From positions 1,580,318-1,644,317 of the forward strand of contig QEOQ01000214.1 of NCBI GenBank assembly GCA_010279815.1: a stretch of DNA of 64,000 bases, read 5' to 3'. Numbering within the stretch: position 1 is the stretch's first letter; each line of letters starts with the position of its first letter. Below are positions 23,948 to 35,900 of the stretch, in pieces. The translations under genes and the position numbers were made by a program. The notes under the pieces are model-generated. The model was not told the origin of the DNA and made no database searches. It saw only the letters and a list, made by a program, of their open reading frames with translations. Origin of the DNA: Brachionus plicatilis (Eukaryota > Rotifera > Eurotatoria > Ploima > Brachionidae).

Positions 23948-25004
23948 ATGTCTAGATTTGATATAGTGATATTCGGAGCAAGCGGTTATACCGGAAAGTT
24001 TGTTGTGAGAGAATTAGCCAAAATTAGCAACAGAGAAAAAATAACATGGGCTATTGCCGGTAGATCCAAACAAAAACTTGACCAAGTTATTGACTCTTTA
24101 TCAACCGAGCTTGGTAATTTAGAGAAAAAAATTGTTTAGTTTTGAATTTTAAGGTTTTTTAAAAAAAGGAATTGATTTAAGTAATATAGGAAGAATAATA
24201 GTTGACATTAATGACGAGCAATCTGTGACATTAATGTGTCAGAGGACTCGTCTCCTAATTAATTGTGTCGGACCAGTAAATGAAAATTTTCTAAATAATT
24301 TTTTAATTTTATTTTATACAAAAAATTAAATAAAGTACCGTTTTTATGGCGAACAAGTGGTGCAAAAATGTGTAGAAAATAAAACCCATCATTTGGATGT
24401 AAGTGGTGAACCGGAATACTTAGAACGGATGCAGCTCAAGTTCCACGAAAAAGCAGAAGAAAATAAAGTATTTGTGGTAGGGAGTTGTGGTTTTGACTCG
24501 GTGCCCGCAGACATCGGCATTTTATTCACTCAGCAAAATTTTAAAAGTTTATTTAGTTTATTTTTTAGATTTAATTTTAATTTTAATTAAAGATGAGTTG
24601 AATAGTGTTGAAAGTTATTTAACTTTTGACTTTGGAGATAAAGTAAATTTTGAAATTATATTTTAATTTAGTTAATTTTTTTTTATAAACAAAGCCTGCA
24701 AGTTTTAATTACGCCAGATGGGAATCAGCAGTATACGGCTTTGCTTCCTCTAAACACTTGGGCGAAATTCGTCGTCAACTTTTTAAAACCCGGTTGCCAA
24801 AGCCTAAATTTAAATTACCGCCCAGGTAAAAAAAATAAGATCTCTTTCTCATTTTACATTTTACTTAATTCAAATAGAACCAATAAACTTGGATATTTTT
24901 ATGACAATGATCTTCAAAAATATTGCATGGATTTTATAGGCAGTGATAAGTCAGTTGTCCAAAGAACCCAGTACTTTAACCACGATGTTTTGAAGCAAAA
25001 ACCG
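23948..25004 (+). pseudogene. SCCPDH 5' half, exons 1-6 only (block B)
   Basis: Nearly identical to exons 1-6 of the complete gene at 47607: exon 1 is 23948-24113 with the Rossmann glycine motif GASGYTG, exon 3 carries HLDVSGEPEYLE and GSCGFDSVPAD, and exon 6 ends with FNHDVLKQKP at 25004. I saw no frameshift within these exons. The first about 125 bp of intron 6 follow, then transposon-like sequence from about 25130, and exons 7-10 are absent. A truncated product could be made, but the C-terminal half with its membrane segment is lost. Confidence 0.85.
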
Positions 25005-25038
25005 GTTTGTATTTAATTATTCTCACTTTAAAACATTT

Positions 25039-25598
25039 TTAATAACTTGTCAAAATTGACCGAGAAAATTTTGAATTAAATTTTATCTTTTTTATTTCTT
25101 TAAAAGGTTGATATGACACTTTCTTTACTTTCTGTCCGAGTTCAATTTGCGTCGCTACGCTCTGTTCAATTTGCGAATGGTCAATTGAGCTAATTGACCA
25201 TTCCCCTCCTTTTTCCTCTTCTTTTTCAATTCGGACTTCGAGTTCCATAGATGAATTATTTTGATCCGGACCGGTTTCAACTTCATCAATATCTTAAAAA
25301 TTAAATTTTTGTATATTTAAAAACAAAAATTTTTTATTTTACCAAGACAATTTAATTGATAAATCTTGGCATTTGGATGTCTCAGACCCTCCTGCGAAAG
25401 GTATGCTGTCTTGCAAGAAGGGTCATATTTGAAATAAAGATATCGCACCCTCATGCTGTGAGACCTTTCGGGAGCGGGACATATCTTGCATTTCGTCAAT
25501 TTGCTCTGTTTTACAGAGGCTTTTTCTTTCAAATATTTTTTGGCCTCTGATGAGGATCCAAATTCGGCCAAAAAGACCCACGATAATTGTTTGGGCAT
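25039..25598 (-). pseudogene. transposon-like zinc-finger gene (copy 3)
   Basis: Exon a (about 25598-25340; MPKQLSWVFLAEFGSSSEAK, CKICPAPERSH, YDPSCKTAY) followed by exon b (about 25295-25039; acidic IEKEEEKGGE, then SVATQIEL). Related to the 15.2-15.9 kb copy, but the basic tail is replaced by SCCPDH intron-derived sequence. It inserted into, or recombined with, SCCPDH intron 6. Confidence 0.5.
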
Positions 25599-25915
25599 TA
25601 TTCAAAATAAGTAAAAAAAAAATTTTAATTAACAAGACAATTTAATTGATAAATCTTGGCATTTGGATGTCTCAGACCCTCCTGCGAAAGGTATGCTGTC
25701 TTGCAAGAAGGGTCATATTTGAAATAAAGATATCGCACCCTCATGCTGTGAGACCTTTCGGGAGCGGGACATATCTTGCATTTCGTCAATTTGCTCTGTT
25801 TTACAGAGGCTTTTTCTTTCAAATATTTTTTGGCCTCTGATGAGGATCCAAATTCGGCCAAAAAGACCCACGATAATTGTTTGGGCATAATTCCAAATAA
25901 GTTAAAAAAGATTTT
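25340..25915. repeat. tandem duplication of the zinc-finger exon a (290-bp unit)
   Basis: 25340-25620 and 25630-25910 are almost identical direct repeats, each carrying the minus-strand Cys/His exon (MPKQLSWVFLAEF to YQLNCL). The second lacks its own exon b. A local tandem duplication of a single exon. Confidence 0.85.
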
Positions 25916-25949
25916 TTTATTTATTATTTTTTATTTATGTTATTACCAT

Positions 25950-26400
25950 GCTCTCTGATACGAGTTCAATTTGCGTCGCTACGCTCTGTTCAATTTGCGA
26001 ATGGTCAATTGAGCTAATTGACCATTCCCCTCCTTTTTCTCTTCTTTTTCAATTCGGACTTCGAGTTCCATAGATGAATTTTTTTGATCCGGACCGGTTT
26101 CAACTTCATCAATATCGTAAAAATTAAATTTTTGTATATTTAAAAACAAAAATTTTTAAATTTACCAAGACAATTTAATTGATAAATCTTGGCATTTGGA
26201 TGTCTCAGACACTCCTGCGAAAGGTATGCTGTCTTGCAAGAAGGGTCATATTTGCAATAAAGATATCGACACCTTTCGGGAGCGAGACATAGATTACATT
26301 TGGTTAATTTGCTCTGTTTTACAGAGGCTTTTTCTTTCAAATATTTTTTGGCCTCTGATGAGGATCCAAATTCGAAAGAAACTGTCAATTTAGCTAATTG
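25950..26400 (-). pseudogene. transposon-like zinc-finger gene (copy 4, partial)
   Basis: Exon a at about 26388-26140 has lost its MPKQLSWVFLA start and part of the Cys/His motif (CLAPERCRYLY, a deletion). Exon b lies at about 26110-25950. Decayed relative of the copies at 15.2-15.9 and 25.0-25.9 kb. Confidence 0.5.
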
Positions 26401-26479
26401 ACCATTCGTGTCTTTTTTCTGGTTCTATATCCATTGTGACTTCGATTTCCATGGATGAATTATTTTGATGGGACAAGTA

Positions 26480-26920
26480 TTTTAAATTCACAATACCGTG
26501 CAACAAAGAGCCATCTAAAGCGTTCGAGAATTAAGAAACAAAAGCTACGAACAAAGACTCCAAGTTTTAAATTTGCCAAAGGTTGAAGAACGATTCGACA
26601 TAATAAAAATCTTTAAAGGTAATAAGAACACAAAAAGAATCAACTGGTACTGTCCTATCAGAAGAACTCCAAATAGTGTGAAAGAAAGACCAGATGGCTC
26701 TATTCATAGCACAAAACATAAGTTTACAGGAAATTTGTGAGAAACTGTCTACCAAGAAATAACTTCTCCATAAACAGAGCCATCCCATCTTGGAATGAAC
26801 TATTTAACCAAGTCAAGAACCCGACAACTGTTGAGCAATTCAAGGTCGAATACGACAAATACAAAACAGGTACCCGACGGAGCTGGCTTGCTGCAGATTA
26901 TTTTATAATGAAAATAGAAA
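26480..26920 (+). pseudogene. LINE retrotransposon 3' end (RT ORF C-terminus), degenerate
   Basis: Pieces in two frames give the usual end of a non-LTR retrotransposon RT ORF: VRELRNKSYEQRLQVLNL then FDIIKIFKGN, and in another frame MRNCLPRNNFSINRAIPSWNE followed by NPTTVEQFKVEYDKY. This matches the pattern of the (Y/S)EeRL-x-x-L-x-L block, the W-N-x-L block and the final F-K-x-x-x-D-K. In-frame stops and a frameshift show it is dead. Confidence 0.65.
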
Positions 26921-26922
26921 TA

Positions 26923-27773
26923 TAGTTTTCCTAATGTCATTGACAATAACTCAAAGGTTTTATTTTATAAATCTATTTTAAAATTTGAAAGCTTCGCATA
27001 CAAAATTGATTGAGAAAATTAAAAACAAAAATAAAATTCATTTTTTTTAAAATTTTATTACTTTAATTAATTTTTTTGTATTCACGATAAACTAAACAAA
27101 CAAATCTTCTTTCATTTATTTATTTTCTATCAATAAACATAATTCAAAGTCTAATTAATTATACCACCACCTTATTAAATGAAAGTTATCTAGAAATTTA
27201 TGTCACTCTCATTATTATTACTGTTGCCTTGGGCGTTGAAGAAATTGAGTATGCATACTTTTCAATTTGAAAAGATTATGTTCATTATTATCATTAATCT
27301 TGATAACACTGACTTTTTTTTTTTTTAATTGTTTATTTAAATTTGAAATGGCTCTGAGTAATAAAACTCCTTCTGCCATTAGATAAGTAAAAAAATTAGA
27401 ATTTTAAAATGAATCAAGAAAACATAAAAAATTTTTTTTTAAAAAATAAAGTACAAAAAAGAATGAAATAGTACACTGACATAATTCAACATCTACCTTA
27501 TATTTCATGAATGAGATCATAAGAGAATTTCTCGACAAGGGAATCATGGAATCCAAAAAATTTTTGGATGAATTGGATTCAAACTAAGTAAAAAAGTCAT
27601 AAACAACTAAAATAAGAAGTTGAAAATCATTCTACAAAACTTGCTTCCGAATAAGAAAATATTTAATAAAGCAATTATATAAGTGCCTTTAGTGTAAAAT
27701 CGTACCATCTTATATAAGCCATGCATTCTTTCAATAAATTAAAACTTTATAAACTATTTTAGCTCAACAAAAA
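26923..27773. other. upstream region of OvoA copy 3 (block C)
   Basis: A shortened version of the copy-1 upstream region (5195-6998). It keeps TATATAAG at 27711-27718 and the ATTTTAG acceptor-like site just before the ATG. No gene. Confidence 0.6.
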
Positions 27774-30646
27774 ATGAACATCAAAAAGCCAAACGACCGA
27801 TACACAAATCCACTCACTGGAAAACTGGTCTTTGACTCCATAAAACCATTAGACTTGACCAATTTTACCAAAGAGTAACTTTGAACATTTTCCCATTCTT
27901 CATTTAAGAGATGCAAAAGCCTATTTTGACAATTCATTTGATCTTTATGAGACTCTTTTCACTTCTCTTAAATACGATTCCATTTACTACTTGTGTCCAG
28001 ACCGACTTAGGCTACCACTTATATTCTACTATGGTCACACATCAGCTGTTTTCATGAATAAACTCTGTCTTGCCGGACTAATAAAAGTATTCCTATTTCA
28101 CCTTTGTTTTTCTTTGCTAATTGTTAATCTCTAGCCGAACGAAAGAATTCGGTTAGATTTGGACATGACTTTTGAGACAGGGGTGGACGAGATGAGCTGG
28201 GACGACACTGAACACTTCAGAATGGGTGGCAGCTACAAATGGCCCAGTGTCGAGGAGACCAAAGAGTTTAGAGCCAAAGTTAGGGATTTAATTTACAAGG
28301 TGATTGAACAAACTCCACTCGAGCTTCCAGTCACTTGGGACAGTCCCTGGTGGGCCTTGTTCATGGGCTTTGAGCACGAACGTATTCATTTCGAGACGTC
28401 CACAGTCCTGATCAGACAATACCCTGTCGAGTTGGTCCAAAGACCGGTCGGCTGGTCCTATGCACCCTTTGAATTGAGTAATTTTAAAATAAATTTTTTT
28501 TTTTTAATTATTCATTTTTTTATTTAAGGCCAAGAGAAAAATATTATTCAAAATGAAATGGTCAAAGTTCCGGACACACAAGTTAGACTTGGAAAAAAAT
28601 TAGATTTTCCAACATATGGATGGGACAATGAATATGGCCAAGTTGACTGCAAGTAATTATGAAAAAAAAAAAAAATTATTTTAAATTTAGAATTTATTTA
28701 TTGGGGTTTAAGAAATTAAAAAAATATAAATTGAAAAATATTTTGAATTTTTTATAAAAAGGGTCAGCGCTTTTGAAGCATCCAAATTCAAAGTAACCAA
28801 TGAGCAGTTCTTGGAATTTGTGCTGGACGACGGGTACTTGAAGAGAGAATATTGGTCAGAAGAAGGCTGGCAATGGGTCCGATACAAACAAGCCAGACAT
28901 CCGCTTTTTTGGATCTGTCCCTTGAAATGCAAGTCGGGATGCGGTGGTTCAATCTCCAATTATTCTCATTGCCAAGAGCATCATTTCACAAAATCTCAAA
29001 TCAACACTTTCAAAAGTCCAAATGGTAAAGAGGATATGAAAAATTTTTTTAAAGATTCTGACGAAAATCATAATGATAACTTGACTGAATTTCCATTCAA
29101 GTTAATATTTTATAAGATTTTGCCAAGAAATTGCTTGAATTCTAAATTTTGATGTTTAGATTGAGGCTAATGTTTGATGTGGTGGACATGCCGAAAAATT
29201 GGCCAGCCGAAGTTAACTACCATGAAGCAAAGGCTTTTTGTAAGTGGAAAGGCCAATGTTTTAGATGTATCAGTGAGGCAGAACATCATGCTATTCGAGA
29301 ATATGACATTTTAGACTTAAATCCTTCAAAGGATATTATTTACCAAATAATTCCAAAGTGAACCATAACATGGCCTATGGTTCATCTACAGTAATTTAAA
29401 AAAAAACATATTTACAAATAAAAAGCTAATTTTTTACACAAAGCCGGTTGATTTGCATCCAGCTAATTGCAAGGGTTTTCATGATGTGTTCGGCAATGTT
29501 TGGGAATGGACAGAGGATAATTTTAATGGACTACCAGGCACCAAAACTCACTTTTTATACGATGACTTTTCATCGCCTTGCTACGATGGCCGACACAATT
29601 TGATCATGGGGGGATCCTGGGCTTCAACTGGAGACGTGGCTTCCTGCTATGCACGATACATGTTCAGAAGACATTTTTACCAACACTGTGGCTTTAGGTT
29701 AGTCAGATCACTACCCACAATGGACAATTCCAAACCCAACCCTCACATACGCTTGGTCAAAGATCAAATTTTTGTCCTGGGCTCTGGAACACCAGGTAAA
29801 TTTATTTTATTTTGGAAAAAAAAATTCTAAAAGAATATTTTATATTTATTTTAGATAAAAAAGTTGATTTGGATGAAAATGAGCTTGAAATCGGCTACTA
29901 CGAAACAACAAATAAGCAGTATTTGTACGATTCTCATCTTCATCCGGAATATTTCTATAATGAAATTGTTTACCAGCACAAAAATGGTGAACAAGTTGAA
30001 AAATTAATTGGAGAAGTGAACAAAATTTTGGATGAAAATCCAGTAGAGGCCAAAATAGCCACGCATTTGGGATGTTCAACTGGCCGATTGGTTTTTAACT
30101 TGGCAAAAAGATTCGAGGAAGTTGTAGGAGTTGATTTTTGTGGAAAATTTTTGGATATAGCTTTAAAGCTTCAGTCTGAAGGAGAAGTTTGTGTCAAGAT
30201 TGGATCTGAAGATGTGTGCATTAAATGTGATGATAAGAGTGTTGTAAATAAGGCTAATTTCAAGCAAATGACTTGGATTCCGAATGAAATTCCGAAAAGT
30301 GAATTGGTGGTCTTTTCAATGATTGACCGCATAGAGAATCATTTATGTAATTTAATTGTAAAAGTTAAAATTAAAATTGAATATTTTTTTAAGCTTGGTT
30401 AAAACGACTCAAGGAAATTGTAAGACCAAGTGGCGTGTTGGTCATTTACTCCGAGGATTCAAAATGGACGTCGAAAAAATTAAAGGAGATATTTGATAAA
30501 ATGTAAGAGCTTAACAAAAATAATTATATTTTTTAATTTTTTTGTTGTTGTTAAGATTTGATTTTAAAAAAGAAATTTCTTTGTGTGGCAAAGATTGTTT
30601 GAGTTTATGGAAAATGAAGCCAAGCTATGCTGCTGAATATCTTTAA
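27774..30646 (+). pseudogene. ovoA: OvoA copy 3, frameshifted
   Basis: Nearly identical to copy 2 over all ten exons (first ATG 27774, stop 30644-30646). Two defects: exon 6 has a 1-bp deletion (ACCAAATAATTCC instead of ACCAAATACATTCC, near 29347), which gives IIPK then a stop at about 29359-29361 before the NVWEWTED core; and intron 1 is only 34 bp (27875-27908) against 54 in the other copies. Exon 6 also has KGQCFRC for KGQGFRC. A product would stop inside the FGE-like domain and lack the methyltransferase. A sequencing error at the single deleted base is an alternative explanation. Confidence 0.85.
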
Positions 30647-32990
30647 TTTTTTAATTTTAAAATTTAGTGTGTGAACTAATTAGTTTTATTTATTTTTTGA
30701 ATTTTTTAAATTTTTAAATTTAGCCTCAAATAATAGGCTATTAAAGACATATTTTATTTAATATTTTTTTATCTAGAAACTATTCAAAATATAATTTAAT
30801 TTAAAAAAAAATTTTTTTATTTACTTTAAAATAAATTCAAATATTCTGTCTAGATTTAAGTACTTAAAAGATTGAAATTTTAGTCCACATATTTTATCAA
30901 TATCTAAAAACATAATTTATTTTCTATTTTTCAGAAGCAAAAGAAAAATAAGTGAAAGAATTGGTTTAATGATTATTTTAAATTTTATAAGAACAAATTA
31001 AAAAATTAACTACCGAGTGAATACTTACTAACAATTATAATCATATTAAATTTAATCATATTTAAAAAAAAAAAATTTAAATTATCAGATATAATTTATT
31101 AAAATAAACTTTAAATTGAATTACTCAGATTTTTTTATTAACTCTAATAATCCGCTTAAAGTTCAAGTCTAATAACTTTCATGAGATTCCAAATTGTTTA
31201 TTTTTAAATAAAGATAAAAATTTTAAAGTGCAATTTTTAGCAAGAATTTCCATACTTTATATTTTAAATAAATTAGTAGAATGAACAAACAATTTTTAAT
31301 TTTTCTTTTTTTAAAAAATTAATTAAAAAATATTTTCATTCACTATATTTTTAAGACTCAATATCTTTTATTTACTTCATTTTACTGTTATTAATTTACA
31401 ATTAATCAATCAATAAGCTCAATAATGACATAGATTTTTAAAAATTTTAAGATTTCAAGTTATTAATTGCAAAAGAATTCTTAATAGACTCGTCGAGGTA
31501 AATAAAGACGAATTATCACGTTAAATATTCATGAAACTTAAGTAGTGATTGATATCAATAAATGGTCTAAAAATTTATCACTGTGCATGAAAAATGTTAT
31601 TCAAAATTTTCTAAAGATAAGATATTTTTATCAATACTGCCCCTCTTTGCTATATATTGAATTTTTTATCTTATATAGAGTTTTTTTTAAATAAATGTAC
31701 ATTAACTCCATGTTAAAATAAAATAGTTATATATGAATGCATTAAAACTTAATTTTTCGAGTTTAAGTGCATTTTTAAAACCCAAGAATCAAAATATTTT
31801 TTACTTTAAAAATTTTTGGACCGGCGCTAAAGCTTATTTTTTAATTTTTAGAAAAGAAATATTTAGCTTTGATAAACTATTCATCTAATTCTTAATACTT
31901 TATTAATTATTATTCGTAACATATTTATTAATTGATTTTTATTTTATATTATATATTACTGTATTGAATGCAAATGACAAAATTATTAATTATTAAAAAA
32001 TTATAATGCAAAATAAAAAATTACAATTCCATTTTAAAATCATTGTTGTGGATTAATAAAAAAACATTTCTTGATATTAATAATAAGTCATATTTTTTCT
32101 CATTTAATTCCATTTGGTAGATAATTATTTTAGTTAAACAATTTTGATTTTTTTAAATTTGAATGAGCAATAGCTCGATACAGATACACAAATTATTAAA
32201 TAAAAATAAATTGTTAGTTTTATAAACATTTGATTTCATAATAAATTTGAATTTGATACTTTTATGGAAAACTTTTTCTTTATTTTACCAAAAGATTTAC
32301 TTTGCCAAAAAATAAATCCAACCCTATCCGAACGCAAATATTTATTAAAAACTTCAGCTGGTTAATTTTCAAAAAATTTTTTTTTGTCAAAACATGCATC
32401 CAAATTTGGTAAAGCAAGTTACCTGGTTATACTTTAAGCTATCAGGCAAAAAAAGCCTAAAAGACTTAATTAGCTAATTGAATGCTTTATTCGTAACAAA
32501 AAAAACTAATTTCTTATAAACCTTTTGACAAAAACTTAAAAATGCTTAACAACAGTTTTATATGAACAATAAAATTATGCCATATTTTAGAATAAATTGT
32601 TTACCCAAGATATAAACAATCGTAAATAACTATTACAGCCAGTAGCTTTTAGAACAAAAAACGAGCCACTTAACAGCTCAGTGACACAGATAGCCATAAA
32701 CTTTGCTTGGCAAGCATCCTCTTTTCCCAATGTCTATTCTAGCTAAATAAACAAACCAACCTTTTGATTAAATTACATAACTCCAAATCACTATTAAACG
32801 TAGCTGTTGCTTGAGAGATTTTTTTATTTTATTAAATAAATTTTTTTTTTAAATAAATTTAAAAATAATCTTTTTCTTTGTTGTTGTTTCTATTATGTTG
32901 TTTGAAAATAAATTTTCTTTAGACTTAGCTCATTATAATTAAAGCTTTAACAATTTAGGATCCAACTGATAACATTGATGTTGCCTAAAA
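30647..32990. other. AT-rich spacer before RGS22
   Basis: Up to about 32023 it duplicates 22464-23840. Beyond that the sequence is unique AT-rich DNA leading into RGS22. No gene, RNA or clear repeat structure was seen. Confidence 0.6.
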
Positions 32991-35900
32991 ATGGAAAGTA
33001 ATGCCCAAACTTTTGAATTGGTCGAGTCATGCCAAAAATTTGTAAGTCAATTTATAAAAAATAAAAAAATTTTCTGAAAAAAAATTGATGAAAAAAAGGA
33101 AGACCTATTGGCCACCAACAGCCTTTTTGTGGACTATTTTAATGAGTTTCTTGTTAGCCCGAGCCTTGGCGAACGGGTCAAGTTTAACTTTGTTTCCGGT
33201 GATCTGGAATACATAGACACCGATGACTCGCCAGAAAAGGACAATGACATCAAAGAGCTTATTAGAAAAGGATACGATCGGCCCTCACCTAAACACGTGA
33301 CCACCACTGCCGAAATGGTCAAGAAAAATCTAGAATTCCAGCTTAAATCAATAATCAAAAAAAATCCCGACGGTTCTGAGACCGATCGAGAGCGGGAAAT
33401 TCTCGCCCAAGCAGGCAACCATGCATTCAAAGACTTGGACTTGATCAGAATTGAGTCTCGCCTGGAGCCGACCAATTTGAAGGACCCAGTCGCTGCTTCA
33501 CATTCCAAAATTCCCATTGTAAAGACTAGGTACTCGGTGAATGTTTTAAAAAAGCCATTCAGCATGAAATGGTTGCGCTACAGGCGCCTTACTCTTTTTC
33601 TTCAAAGTGAACTCTACAGCGAGTTTAAGCTAGCAATGGTCTTGGCCCAATGTGCCATGTTCAATAATGAAAGTATTTTTAATGCTTTTTTTTATTTGAA
33701 AAAATTTTTATTTTTTCTTCAAGTTAAATTAAAGGAACAGGATGTTGTTAAAAAATTAAAATTAATTAAATTGGAAATTGATGACGAATTGTTAGAGATG
33801 GAGCTTAATCCATTGTAAAATTTTATCAGCGTAATTATTCAATTTTTGAGACATGTCTTTGCCAGATCTTTCCAGTTTATTTTATTCGAATTTTTTTTTT
33901 AACTTTTGAGAAAATTACAGAAGAGATTTGAGAGGTTGAGAAAATGGTACGATAAAAAAATAATTTTATTTTATAATAGAAGAAAGCAAATAAAAAAAAC
34001 ATATTTTGGTGACAAATATTTATTTAAATTAGTTTATGATTGTGTGAAAAATTAACTAAAAAAAAATATTTGAATTGATTTCAGATTATTGAGAGTTTAA
34101 GATTCAAATCAATGAATGATTTTTTCATTTGTTTCATCGTGTTCATAAGATTTATTGTCCTTTTCAGTCCTTTCTGGTTTAACGAGCTGATTTTAGCTCA
34201 TTTAATTTTAAAGTAAAAATACTTTGAGCAGCCACCCATAATCACATTCAACTCTGGCAGAAATAAAATATAGATGGAAATTAAAAAAGATAAATTAAAA
34301 TAAAAGAGTGACAGTTCCACATGTTTAAATGTTTAAGAGTTGAGGAAAAAATTAAATGAAGTCGGACAGTCGATAAATCTTGATTCGAAAGAATTGGACT
34401 TGGAATAAATGTTTTTTAAGCAATTAATAGATACATAATAATTATTGTTTATTTAAATAAATCTAGTCTGAGACCACTTGCCAAGAAAAAAAGTTTAATT
34501 AAATTAAATCTTTTTAAAGTAAAATTTTGCATTATAAAAAATGGATTAGCATTTTAATTCTTTTTAAAAAAATGCCATTATATTTTAAATTCTTTCACAA
34601 TGCTTAATTGTCAGCTATCAGTGTCTCTAATTCAACCCTAAAAATGGAAAATTAAAACAAATAAATTTTCGTTAAAATATTTATTAATTGGTACTTATAA
34701 CCACTTATAGCCAACAAAAAAAGAAAAGGAGAAAAAGCAAAAAAAAATATTCTAATAAATTAGCTTTTATACCATGATTTGTAATTTTTATGATTTGTAT
34801 TATTTAAAGAATTACAACAACAATTCTAGTTATGTCGATTTGAACTAATTCATTGTAAATCGAACCTGCAGGTCTAAATAGGTCCGGAATACCTTCTTTG
34901 TTTTTGGTCTCACAAATGCTTCGGATTATTTAAAACTTATTTCTTAAGTCACAGGCTTAAGCAAAGTCATGACTCAATACGTCATCATAAACTTTAAGCT
35001 TATCCGCAAAAAAAAAATTGTTTAAGATAAAATTAAAAAAAAGTTCTAAGTCATTTGCTATGCTTATGATCATGTAGTTATTATATTATTCTATCAAAAA
35101 TCATCATTTTATGGGAATTTTCTAAAAGGAAAAAGAAACACTTGGATCAACTTTTCTAGCAACCAAAGTTTCTTAATAGACCATTTTTTTGTCGGTGTTG
35201 AAGAAGAGATTTTGTTGGAAATCCTCGCCAATTTATTTTTGGAATTTGAATAAGATTTACAGTTCTTGGACAGTCTTCAAGGTTAAATATATTTTTTTTC
35301 TCAGAATTCTTCATTTTCTTGTTTCAAAATAGTCTAATAAATATTAATTACTTAATGAAAATTGCGTAGCTAAAAAATTAAAGGTAGATTTAATCATAAA
35401 TTGAAAAGTTTTTTAAGTGTTTTTTTTTATTTAGAATTTTTTCAACAATTCATTTTAGAATTAATTAATTCTAGGATCTTTTTCGTTTAAAAGAGAAAGT
35501 ATTTTTTATTGTAAAAATAAAGTTGTGAAAAAATATTAAATTTTATGATAATTTCTAATTCTGAAAAGTAAATCGTTTTTAAAAATATAATTAAAATTTT
35601 AAAATTTTCTTGCACTATCAAAAAAATAATTATGATAAAGAAAAAAGCACAAAATTATTATAAATTTTGATATTCAATTTTAATCATTTCAATAATGATT
35701 AGAAAAAAAATAATAAAAGTAAAACTGTGTTGTTTAAATCAAAAGTTCTTGGGCCATCGAAGAACTGTTGCAGTCTGTACTTTCATAGTTAGTTAGTGCC
35801 AGATTATAAAACAAGTATACAGTGCTTCTATAAGGCCCAAAATTGGCTTAATTAAGTTATTTTACGCAATTTTACATCATTTTTAGTAAGCTCTCGTAAT

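Noticed and set aside
33134..33565. Minus-strand 143-aa frame opposite RGS22 exon 2
   Set aside because: Antisense shadow; the plus strand carries the recognisable RGS22 N-terminus with correct splice sites.
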